From Deltaproteobacteria bacterium (lineage in GTDB: Bacteria; Myxococcota; Myxococcia; Myxococcales; 40CM-4-68-19): 64,000 nt of DNA. This document shows, piece by piece, positions 53,758 through 61,682 of this stretch (positions within the stretch are counted from its first letter, which is position 1; each line of letters opens with the position of its first letter). The position numbers and the translations under genes are program-made. Location: positions 44,290 to 108,289 of the forward strand of contig VBKI01000048.1 of assembly GCA_005879535.1 (NCBI GenBank), given 5' to 3'. The notes under the pieces are model-generated. The model did no database searches. It was given only the letters and a program-made list of their open reading frames with translations, and had not been told where the DNA came from.

Positions 53758-55127
53758 ACGCCTTGTCCGCCGTGGCGGCCATCGTCCTCGGCGGCGCCGG
53801 CCTTGCGGCTGCCGCGTTCCCCGAACGCGCGTCGGGCGTCTGCGATCGGGTCCTGCGAGCGATCGCGGCGGTGGTGTTCGGGCTCGGGGCGTGGTCGGCG
53901 GGATATGCGGCATCGCTGCTCGCCTTTGGCGCCGGCGAGTCCGTGCGCGTGGTGAAGGACCTTGCGATTGCGCTTTGCGGCTTTGCGCTGATCGCGGTGC
54001 GACGCCGGCCGGCACCGCCCCAGGTTTCCGGCGAGGTCGACGACGAAGCGCCTCGCTGGCTCATCGGGGTATTCGCCGTCGCCTGCGCCGTGTTCTGCCT
54101 CGTCTTCGTCGAGCACTCCATCCGCGCGCCGGAAGGGGGTTTCGACGCCTGGATGCTTTGGAACTCGCGCGCCCGGTTCCTCGCCCGGGCCGGCGACGAT
54201 TTTCGGGTCGCCTTCTCTCCGCGGCTGCTGTTCTGGACGCATCAGGACTACCCTTGGCTGCTGCCGGGGTTGGTGGCGCAGTGGTTCCTCATCACCCGGA
54301 CCGAGTCGCCGGCGATTCCCGCGGCGGTGGGCCTCGTGTTCGGGGCAGCCACGATCGCAGTCGTCACCTGCTCGTTGGCGCGGCTGCGGGGTGCTCGAGC
54401 GGCCCTGGTCGGCGGCCTCGCGGTGGCGAGCCTGCCGTGTTTCGCCGCGATCGGCGCGAGCCAGCAGGCGGACATTCCGCTCGCGGCCTTCGTTGCCTTG
54501 GCCGCGGCGCTGGTTGCGATGGCGGTCGACGATCGGCGCAAACCGCTGCGCCCGTTGCTGCTGGCGGGATTCGCTGCCGGGCTCGGCGCCTGGACGAAGA
54601 ACGACGGGCTCGTCTACCTGATATCCATCGCGGCGGCTTTGCTGCTCCGCCTCCGCGACGTCCGGGCAGCAGCGATCTTCGCACTCGGTAGCGTTCCTGT
54701 GCTCGCCCTGCTCTGCGCCTTCAAGCTCGGTCTTTCTCCGCCCAACGATTTCCTGCTCTTCACGACGCGCGCGGACCTGGTCGCGCGGTTCGTGGATGCG
54801 CGGCGTTGGGTGGAGGTGATCCGCCTCACGCTGCGGCAGGCGGTCTACTTCCAGGACTTCGCGCTGTGGGCGGCAGCGGCGGCGGTGCTCGGGGTCATCA
54901 TCCGTCGGAACCTGCGCGCGGATCCGGCGCCGTCCGTGCTTGGTCTTTCGGTGCTGCTCGCGCTCGGGTGCTTCGGCGCGATCTACGTGCTCCAGCCGCA
55001 TTCGCTGAAGTGGATGTTCTGGAGCTCCGCCTCAAGGCTGTTCGTGCAGATGTGGCCGGCGGCCGTCGTGGCGCTCGTCGCGGCCGTTCCCTGGAAGGGG
55101 GCCGCCATCGAGCTCGAAGATCGCTGA
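53754..55127 (+). CDS. GT39/ArnT-like polytopic membrane protein
   Basis: A 457-residue protein with about eleven hydrophobic segments. Near residue 130 is APEGGFDAWMLWNSRARFLARAG, the first periplasmic loop where the GT-C family has its acidic residue. Features further on are TRTESPAIPAAVGLVFG and GLGAWTKNDGLVYL, the latter like the lysine-containing loop of dolichyl-phosphate-mannose-type transferases. GTG start at 53754 overlapping the previous stop. Substrate unknown. It is the last gene of a three-gene unit with the 5'-nucleotidase. Confidence 0.75.
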   Translation: MNALSAVAAIVLGGAGLAAAAFPERASGVCDRVLRAIAAVVFGLGAWSAGYAASLLAFGAGESVRVVKDLAIALCGFALIAVRRRPAPPQVSGEVDDEAPRWLIGVFAVACAVFCLVFVEHSIRAPEGGFDAWMLWNSRARFLARAGDDFRVAFSPRLLFWTHQDYPWLLPGLVAQWFLITRTESPAIPAAVGLVFGAATIAVVTCSLARLRGARAALVGGLAVASLPCFAAIGASQQADIPLAAFVALAAALVAMAVDDRRKPLRPLLLAGFAAGLGAWTKNDGLVYLISIAAALLLRLRDVRAAAIFALGSVPVLALLCAFKLGLSPPNDFLLFTTRADLVARFVDARRWVEVIRLTLRQAVYFQDFALWAAAAAVLGVIIRRNLRADPAPSVLGLSVLLALGCFGAIYVLQPHSLKWMFWSSASRLFVQMWPAAVVALVAAVPWKGAAIELEDR

Positions 55128-55157
55128 AGCAAGTCCGGATGGCCCTGCGTCTCGCTC

Positions 55158-57338
55158 CTACTGCTCCGCTCGCAGGGCCGCCTCCGTCGCCTCCAGCATC
55201 GGCTCCGCCACCACCGGACGTCCCGTCGCGTGCTCCATCCACAGATCCGGCAGCACGCGTCCGTACGACGCCGCCCGCTCGAACTCCTTCCCGAAATTGC
55301 CTCCGCGCAGCTTCTGCTCGAGCTGGAACTCGATCAGGTGTCCGATCGGATACCGGTACAGATAAAGAAAGCTGTTGATCATGTGCGAGTAGATCGCGAG
55401 CTGCGGATTGCCCGGCTTTCCCAGCACGGGCGCGTAGTACTGGTCCCAGTACTTCCGCGCGATCGCCACCGTCGCCTCCCGAAGCTGCGCCGGCGTCGCC
55501 TCCGTATGGTCGTACATCCAGTGCCACACGTCGAGATCGACCAGCGCCGGCCCGGCGATCTCCCAGGAGTCCCAGAACGTCTTCAGCGCCCGGGTATGCT
55601 CCACGCGCGGATCCGGCTTCGCCGCGCCCAGCAGCTCCAGGTCGCGTTGCTGGAAGGTGAACGCCAACGCCTCGGTGAACGCCGTCCCCGGAACGCCCTG
55701 CAGGAGCGTGTCGTCCACCTGGTACAACGAGAACACCTGCTCGACGTTGTGCCCGAGCTCGTGGACGGCGACCGTGCTGTAGTTCCGATAATCCATCCCG
55801 TCCGGGTTCACGCGCACGCGCAGATGCGGCGAGTCGCCAGGCCCCCACCAGGAGTACATCTCGCTCCTGCGCCCCGCCTGCAGCGCGTGCCCCGACCCGC
55901 GCGCCGGGTCCACCACGATGCGCGCGTCGAGGTATCGGGCCTTCTCCGCCGAGAACCCCAGGGCCTGCAGGATCCGCGGGAGGTCCTTCTTGTACGCCTC
56001 CGGCGTGGGGTAGCGCGCCCGCGTCAGCTTCGAGAGCTCCGCCTCCGGCTGCTTCTCGACGAAGCCCGCGTACCAGATGTCGAACGGTTCCAGCGCCCGT
56101 CCCAGCCGCTTCTGGATCAGCGCGGCGACTCTGGGCACCAGCGGCGATCCCAGGATCTGCGTCAGGAGCGCGCGCACGCGCTGCTCCGGGATCTCGTCGT
56201 CGAGCTGGAAGTTTCGATCGATCAACGTCGCCGCCATCGGCGAGTCCTGGTCGAGCTGCCGTACAGCGCGGAAGTCGGCGAGGAGCACGGCGTATCGCTG
56301 ATCCGGCTCGCGCTCAGGCGAAAGCGACGGCTGCGCCGGCCGCCTCCCCTGCTTCTTCATCTGCTCCGTCTCCACCTCTTCGGGAGGCGTCGCGGTGAGG
56401 GCGTTGCTCGCCGGATTCCATTCGACCCGCGGATCGTCGATGACCGCCTTTGGAATGGTCTGCGTGACGATGCGCTCCATCACGTCGCGGATGAGCCGTT
56501 GCCGGGTCAGCGCCAGCGCCTTGTCGGGCTCCGCGTAATCGACCTTGATCTGATCGCGGAGGTTCCAGTGCGTCAGCAGACGCACGCCTTTGGGAAACAG
56601 GCGGCGTCCGTCGGGCGCCAGCACATGATGCATCCAGACGTTGTAGCCGGCGATGTAGGCGTCGGCGTCGGCGATCGCCTTGGCGACCGCCTGCAGCGCG
56701 GCTCCGCTCGGCCGCACCGCGAAACGCCGCGTGAGACGCGCGTGGGCCCACTGCTTGCGCGACCAGCGGGGCGCCTGCGAGACCATTTCCTGGAGATCGG
56801 GCTGCGGGAAGTTCAGCAGGGCGACGAAGGCGAGCTTCGAGGTGAACAGGTCCTCCGGCAGATGTGCCGAGACGTCGAGGGCCGCGAAGGCCTGGTCGAC
56901 GTCCATCTGCGGCCCGAGCTCCAGCTCGTTCCAGCTCCGCAGCGCGCGGCCGATCTCCAGCATGTGGCCATCGATCTGCTCGAACGCGGCGGAGAACCGG
57001 CCGAGCAGAGCATCGAGCTGCTGCGGGTCGGCGACGAAGGCGTCTTCGACGAAGGCGCGCAGCGCTGGCGCATCCCCGTCGTCCGCCCGCCAGTACGCGG
57101 ACACCTGCCGGATGCCGCGCTCCGCGCGGGCACGGGACGGCTCACCGTGCTTCCGCACCAGCGCGGCGACGAGGCCCGCCTGGTCCGCTTCGATTCGGGC
57201 AGACTTCGCCGCCGCTGGCGTTGCCTGGACGGAAGCACCCGGCTTCTCGGCGCCCGTGGTCTTGCAGCCCGACCACGCGGCGAGGACTGTCAGGGCGAGC
57301 GCGCCGCGGCGCGCCGGTGAAAGGAACGGAGATCGCAT
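55158..57338 (-). CDS. HEXXH metallopeptidase lipoprotein (M3-like)
   Basis: A 726-residue exported protein with a lipoprotein-type signal (VLAAWSGCKTTGAEKPG, Cys25). The zinc site is TVAVHELGHNVEQVFSLYQ in the C-terminal third, with a following TAFTEALAFTFQQRDLELLG that offers the third ligand Glu, as in M3/oligoendopeptidase-like folds. The N-terminal two thirds are helical with no name I can give. It should cleave peptides or proteins at the envelope. It stands alone, converging on the glycosyltransferase gene. Confidence 0.78.
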   Translation of the reverse strand: MRSPFLSPARRGALALTVLAAWSGCKTTGAEKPGASVQATPAAAKSARIEADQAGLVAALVRKHGEPSRARAERGIRQVSAYWRADDGDAPALRAFVEDAFVADPQQLDALLGRFSAAFEQIDGHMLEIGRALRSWNELELGPQMDVDQAFAALDVSAHLPEDLFTSKLAFVALLNFPQPDLQEMVSQAPRWSRKQWAHARLTRRFAVRPSGAALQAVAKAIADADAYIAGYNVWMHHVLAPDGRRLFPKGVRLLTHWNLRDQIKVDYAEPDKALALTRQRLIRDVMERIVTQTIPKAVIDDPRVEWNPASNALTATPPEEVETEQMKKQGRRPAQPSLSPEREPDQRYAVLLADFRAVRQLDQDSPMAATLIDRNFQLDDEIPEQRVRALLTQILGSPLVPRVAALIQKRLGRALEPFDIWYAGFVEKQPEAELSKLTRARYPTPEAYKKDLPRILQALGFSAEKARYLDARIVVDPARGSGHALQAGRRSEMYSWWGPGDSPHLRVRVNPDGMDYRNYSTVAVHELGHNVEQVFSLYQVDDTLLQGVPGTAFTEALAFTFQQRDLELLGAAKPDPRVEHTRALKTFWDSWEIAGPALVDLDVWHWMYDHTEATPAQLREATVAIARKYWDQYYAPVLGKPGNPQLAIYSHMINSFLYLYRYPIGHLIEFQLEQKLRGGNFGKEFERAASYGRVLPDLWMEHATGRPVVAEPMLEATEAALRAEQ

Positions 57339-57377
57339 GGGGCGGGACTTCTAGCACCGTTCGTGACGCTTCGCGCG

Positions 57378-58358
57378 TCACCCTGCCTGCGCTCGCCAGC
57401 CGTCGTAGGCTGAAGCGGTGCGCACACAGCCGATCGTGCAGCCTTCGCTGCATGGCTTGCTCGCGTGGAACTGCTGCCGGAGATCGTCGAGCGAGTATGC
57501 GGCGAGGTCCCGCTCGAATGCCCCCCGCGTCTGACTGCACCACGCGACCTTGCCGGACTCGTCCACGTAGAGGTACCGCGAGCCGGCGCGACAACGAAAC
57601 GGCGCGCTTCCGCCTTCGATCAGATCCTCGCGGTAGTCGGCCGCCTCGCGGCCTCCGCGCCCGAGCAGATGCTTGACCTCCCGGTAAGTCGCGAGCTCCT
57701 CCGCGGACAGGTTCAAGCGGCCCGAGCCGTCATGCAGAAGGATGATGCGCGGAGTCAGCCCGTGCGCGCGGGCAAAGCGAACGACCTCGAGCGCCTCCGC
57801 GGGCGGCGCGCTGCCGATCACGGCGCTCACCACCACCTGAAACCGCGCGCGCCGCGCGAGCTCCCGAAGCTTGACCCGGAGGGGGTCGAGAACCTTGACG
57901 GTGACGGCGTTGCGCTTCACGCCATCGACGCTGATCTGCAGATCGGTCAATCCGGCATCGTTCAAGGCTTCGATCAGCTTCGGCGTGAGCAGGTATCCGT
58001 TGGTGATCAGCTGCCGGCGACGGAACCGGAGCTCGCGCATTCGCGCGACGATGCGGACGAGCTCCGGGTGAAGCGTCGGCTCGCCACCGGTGAGGCACAC
58101 CACCCAGGTGCGCAGCTCGCGCAGCTTCAACAGCCGCTCGTCGAGCGCGGCGAAGGGGACGGGAGGGGAGTGATCGTCGTACTCGTTGCAATAGCCGCAG
58201 CTCAAGTTGCAGCGCCGGGTCACCACGAGCTGGGCAAGGAAGGGACCAAACCGCAACCACTCGGCGATCGTCAGCCTGCCCTTGGGCGCAGCGCGAGTAC
58301 GTTCGATGGCGTCGTCAGGTGCGATGGTGCCCGAAAGCACCGGCAAGCGGAGGGTCAT
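57378..58358 (-). CDS. Radical SAM protein with a SPASM-like C-terminal cysteine region
   Basis: A 326-residue protein with LVVTRRCNLSCGYCNEYDDHS (C-x3-C-x2-C), CLTGGEPTLHPELVRI, LITNGYLLTPKLIEALNDAGLTDLQISVDG and, at the end, FRCRAGSRYLYVDESGKVAWC and KPCSEGCTIGCVRT, cysteines that could hold a second cluster. Relatives modify lipids, peptides or sterol-like molecules. The ATG at 58356-58358 overlaps the upstream flippase-like gene by four bases and follows GGAGG. Confidence 0.88.
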   Translation of the reverse strand: MTLRLPVLSGTIAPDDAIERTRAAPKGRLTIAEWLRFGPFLAQLVVTRRCNLSCGYCNEYDDHSPPVPFAALDERLLKLRELRTWVVCLTGGEPTLHPELVRIVARMRELRFRRRQLITNGYLLTPKLIEALNDAGLTDLQISVDGVKRNAVTVKVLDPLRVKLRELARRARFQVVVSAVIGSAPPAEALEVVRFARAHGLTPRIILLHDGSGRLNLSAEELATYREVKHLLGRGGREAADYREDLIEGGSAPFRCRAGSRYLYVDESGKVAWCSQTRGAFERDLAAYSLDDLRQQFHASKPCSEGCTIGCVRTASAYDGWRAQAG

Positions 58359-59287
58359 TGCGGAGCCTCCCCGGTGCGCACGCCGCGGAGTCCGAGCGAT
58401 GCGCGCGCCAGCACCAGCGCGCCCCAGACCGTCTCCGGGATGAACTGCATCACGTGGTAGAGGACGCCGACGGCAAGGCCTTGTTCCGGGCTCGCACCCA
58501 CGGCGACGCAGGCGGCAGTGGCGCCCGCTTCGAAGAGGCCGAACTGGCCCGGCGTGACCGGGATGGCATTGGTGAGGTTCACGAAGAGGAGAACCAGCGC
58601 CGCGCCAGCAAAACCCGGCGCGATTCCCACGGCTCCCATCAGCAGCGCAATCTGCCCGAGATCGAGCAGCCACAGGACCGCCGTCTGTGCGAAAACGAGC
58701 AGGGCCGAGCGCCGATCGGCGAGCAGCGCGAGGCCGTCGGCGATCCGCTGCCGTAGACCGCTCCGGCGCGCTCGGCCGCTCCGGACCAGCCAGACGGCGA
58801 CGCCCAGCCCGAGGAAGGCACCGACGCCGACGAGCCCCAACACGACCGAGGTGCGCGTCCCGAGATCGAGCATGAACGGCAGCGGCAAGGCGATGAGCGC
58901 CAGCATCGACGTGTTCAGGATCTCCTCGAGGACCACGACGGCGATGGCGCCGACCACCGGGACGCCGTGGCGGCGCACGAGGAGAACGCGTACCGCCTGG
59001 CCCGATCGCGCGGGCAACACATTGGTCGTCGCGCAGCCGGCCAGGTTGTAGTGGTAGAGCGTCCACGGCGAAATGCGCTGCATCGGAGCCAGCATCAGGG
59101 CCCAGCGCCAGGCCTTGACCGGGTGCAGCACCACCATGTGACCGACGGCGCACAACAGTACCAGGCGGTAATCGGCGCCACCGAGCGCACGGGCGAGCGC
59201 CGCAGGGTCGAACCGTGTCGCGAAGAACCAGCCGAACGCGGCGAGCAGCCCGATTGCGAGCAGCCATCGCAGAGCGCCAAAACGCAT
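58355..59287 (-). CDS. YbhN/UPF0104 (LPG-synthase transmembrane-like) protein
   Basis: A 310-residue polytopic membrane protein with about eight segments. NLAGCATTNVLPARSGQAVRVLLVRRHGVPVVGAIAVVVLEEILN is the family's conserved region (N-x2-P-x-R-x-G), and VNLTNAIPVTPGQFGLFEAGA is the second. Members act with glycosyltransferases or lipid carriers, or form the flippase part of MprF. Pairing with a radical SAM protein suggests modification of a lipid or polyprenyl compound (inference). The ATG at 59285-59287 follows GAGGGG. Confidence 0.85.
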   Translation of the reverse strand: MRFGALRWLLAIGLLAAFGWFFATRFDPAALARALGGADYRLVLLCAVGHMVVLHPVKAWRWALMLAPMQRISPWTLYHYNLAGCATTNVLPARSGQAVRVLLVRRHGVPVVGAIAVVVLEEILNTSMLALIALPLPFMLDLGTRTSVVLGLVGVGAFLGLGVAVWLVRSGRARRSGLRQRIADGLALLADRRSALLVFAQTAVLWLLDLGQIALLMGAVGIAPGFAGAALVLLFVNLTNAIPVTPGQFGLFEAGATAACVAVGASPEQGLAVGVLYHVMQFIPETVWGALVLARASLGLRGVRTGEAPQ

Positions 59288-59400
59288 CGGACCACCCCTC
59301 GCGGCCCAGACCTTTAGCAAAACGGGCTTCCATGCTCAAAGGCACCGCGACGTGCATGTACGTGTTGACGGGCGCGGTTCACGTCGTAAGTTCCGCGCCC

Positions 59401-59919
59401 ATGCCCGATCAGCCCTCGTTCCTTGCGCGCCTGTGGCTCGCCATCGTCTCCTGGTTCCGCATCGTCTTCGACGCCCGGTTCGCAGCGCAGGTCGCCGCTC
59501 TTCGTCGAGCCCGCCCGCCTCTGCCCGCAACGGCGGGTCCGCAGCCCGCCGGTCCGGCGCTCCACCTGCTGGCGCTCCTGCAGCGAGAGGGGCGCCTGAT
59601 CGACTTCTGCGAGGAGGAGCTGGCGGGCTTTTCCGACGCACAGGTGGGAGCTGCCGCCCGCACCGTGCACGACGGGTGCCGCAAGGCCGTGCGCGAGGCT
59701 TTTACGCTCGCTCCGGTGCGCGCGGAGACGGAGGGCAGCAGCGTCACGCTCCCCGCCGGTTTCGATCCCCACGCCGTTCGTCTCACGGGTAACGTCACCG
59801 GAAGTCCGCCGTTTTCGGGCGTCCTCCGCCACCACGGCTGGAAGGCTACGCAAGTGCGGATGCCAGCGGCGGCCGGCGACGCCACCGTCATTGCTCCTGC
59901 CGAGGTGGAGCTGCCCTGA
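59401..59919 (+). CDS. DUF2760 protein
   Basis: A 172-residue protein with a short hydrophobic N-terminus (FLARLWLAIVSWFRIVF) and the DUF2760 core: ALHLLALLQREGRLIDFCEEELAGFSDAQVGAAARTVHDGCRKAV and PFSGVLRHHGWKATQVRMP. The gene is directly followed by Hsp70 genes, an arrangement I recall from other proteobacteria. It shares TGATG with the next gene, so translation is coupled. The activity is unknown; the neighbour suggests a chaperone cofactor. Confidence 0.82.
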   Translation: MPDQPSFLARLWLAIVSWFRIVFDARFAAQVAALRRARPPLPATAGPQPAGPALHLLALLQREGRLIDFCEEELAGFSDAQVGAAARTVHDGCRKAVREAFTLAPVRAETEGSSVTLPAGFDPHAVRLTGNVTGSPPFSGVLRHHGWKATQVRMPAAAGDATVIAPAEVELP

Positions 59920-61682
59920 TGGACCCGCGTTATTCGGTCGGCATCGACCTCGGCACCACCAACAGCGCCGTCGCGGAGGTCGACCTCGCGATCGAGCCCG
60001 CCGGCCCCGGCGAGCCGCTGCCCGCTCCGTTGCCGGTGGAGATCCTGCAGATGGTGGCGCGGCAGGAAATGGCCGCCCGGGAGCTGCTGCCGTCGTTCAT
60101 CTATCTGCCTCCGTCGCACGAGGACCTCGGCCCTTTCGTCGTCGGCGCTCATGCCCGCGACCGCGGAGCCCAGGTCCCGGGCCGTCTGGTCAGCTCGTCC
60201 AAGAGCTGGCTCTCCCATCCGGGCGTCGATCGGCGTTCCCAACTGCTGCCTCCGGCGGCGGATCCGGAGACGCCGAGAATCTCGCCGCTGGAGGCGGCGG
60301 CCCGCATCCTCGGACAGATCCGCGAAGGCTGGGAGGCGGCCCACGCGCAGGAGGGCGCGTCCCTGGCAGACCAGGCCGTCACGTTGACCGTGCCGGCCTC
60401 GTTCGACGCCGCGGCACGCGATCTGACCGTGCAGGCGGCGGCGCAGGCGGGCCTTGCGAAGCTCACGCTCCTCGAGGAACCGCAGGCGGCGCTCTACGCC
60501 TGGGTCGACGCCGCCGGCGACGAATGGCGCAGGCACGTGCGTCCGGGCGACGTCATCCTCGTCGTCGACGTGGGCGGCGGCACCAGCGACTTCTCGCTCA
60601 TCGCGGTGGGCGACGAGGAGGGTCGCCTGGCGTTGACCCGCCTCGCGGTCGGCGATCACATCCTCCTCGGCGGCGACAACATCGACCTGGCGCTGGCGCA
60701 TGTCGTGAGCGAGAAGCTGAAGGCGCAAGGCACCCGGCTCGATTCCTGGCAGCTCGCCGCCCTGACCCACGCTTGCCGCAACGCCAAGGAGACCGGAACG
60801 ACGTCGGTCGCCATCCCCGGCCGTGGCAGCGGGCTCGTCGGCGGGACGATCCGGGCAGAGATCACCAAGGCCGAGCTGCGGCAGACCGCGGACGCCTTCT
60901 TTCCCGACGTCGAGGTGGACGCGACACCTCTGACCCAGCGCCGCGTCGGACTCGCCACGCTGGGCTTGCCCTACGCGCAGGATCCCGCGGTGACCCGGCA
61001 CCTGGCCGCGTTCCTGCGCCGGAGCAGCGGCGCGCTGGCGAAGAAGCCGGGCGCCACGTTCCTCCATCCGACCGCCCTCCTCTTCAACGGCGGCGTGTTC
61101 AAGGACGCATCGCTGCAGAAGACGCTCGCCTCCCTCGTCGACCGCTGGGTGCGCGCGGAAGGCGGGGCAGAGATCAAGGTGCTCCGCTCCGCCTCGCTGG
61201 ATCTCGCCGTCGCCCTCGGGGCATCGTACTCGGGCCTGGCCCGGCGCGGTCGCGGCATCCGCATTCGCGGTGGAACAGCGCGCGCGTACTACGTCGGCGT
61301 CGAGGCGGCAGCGCCGGCCGTACCCGGATTCGCGGCGCCGGTGCGCGCCGTCTGCCTCGCCCCGTTCGGCATGGAGGAGGGCAGCACGGTCGATCTTCCG
61401 CAGCTCCAGGTCGGCGCCGTCGTCGGCGAGACCGCGTCCTTTCGATTCTTCGCTTCCAGCGCCCGCCGCGACGACGTCCCCGGAGCGATCCTCGAGGAAG
61501 TGGAAGAGCTCGACGAGCTGCCCGCCATCGAGACGACGTTGCCGGCCGCCGAGGGCAACGCCGGAGACGTGCTGCCGGTACATCTGCGCTCGCACGTCAC
61601 CGAGGTGGGAACGCTCGAGCTGCAGCTCGTGTCGCAGGCGGGACAGGCATGGAAGCTCGAATTCTCGGTGAGGCAGGAGTGA
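59919..61682 (+). CDS. Non-canonical Hsp70-family protein (first of a tandem pair)
   Basis: A 587-residue Hsp70 relative. The ATPase domain has VGIDLGTTNSAVAEV (phosphate 1), LLEEPQAALYAWVD, LVVDVGGGTSDFSLIAVG (phosphate 2), RLAVGDHILLGGDNIDLALA and LLFNGGVFKDASLQ (adenosine loop). The substrate-binding part is short (from about residue 450) and the helical lid of DnaK appears absent. It differs from DnaK in an insertion around residue 60-120 (HEDLGPFVVGAHARDRGAQVPGR). The stop overlaps the next GTG start (GTGA). It likely acts with DUF2760 and the second copy. Confidence 0.9.
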   Translation: MDPRYSVGIDLGTTNSAVAEVDLAIEPAGPGEPLPAPLPVEILQMVARQEMAARELLPSFIYLPPSHEDLGPFVVGAHARDRGAQVPGRLVSSSKSWLSHPGVDRRSQLLPPAADPETPRISPLEAAARILGQIREGWEAAHAQEGASLADQAVTLTVPASFDAAARDLTVQAAAQAGLAKLTLLEEPQAALYAWVDAAGDEWRRHVRPGDVILVVDVGGGTSDFSLIAVGDEEGRLALTRLAVGDHILLGGDNIDLALAHVVSEKLKAQGTRLDSWQLAALTHACRNAKETGTTSVAIPGRGSGLVGGTIRAEITKAELRQTADAFFPDVEVDATPLTQRRVGLATLGLPYAQDPAVTRHLAAFLRRSSGALAKKPGATFLHPTALLFNGGVFKDASLQKTLASLVDRWVRAEGGAEIKVLRSASLDLAVALGASYSGLARRGRGIRIRGGTARAYYVGVEAAAPAVPGFAAPVRAVCLAPFGMEEGSTVDLPQLQVGAVVGETASFRFFASSARRDDVPGAILEEVEELDELPAIETTLPAAEGNAGDVLPVHLRSHVTEVGTLELQLVSQAGQAWKLEFSVRQE

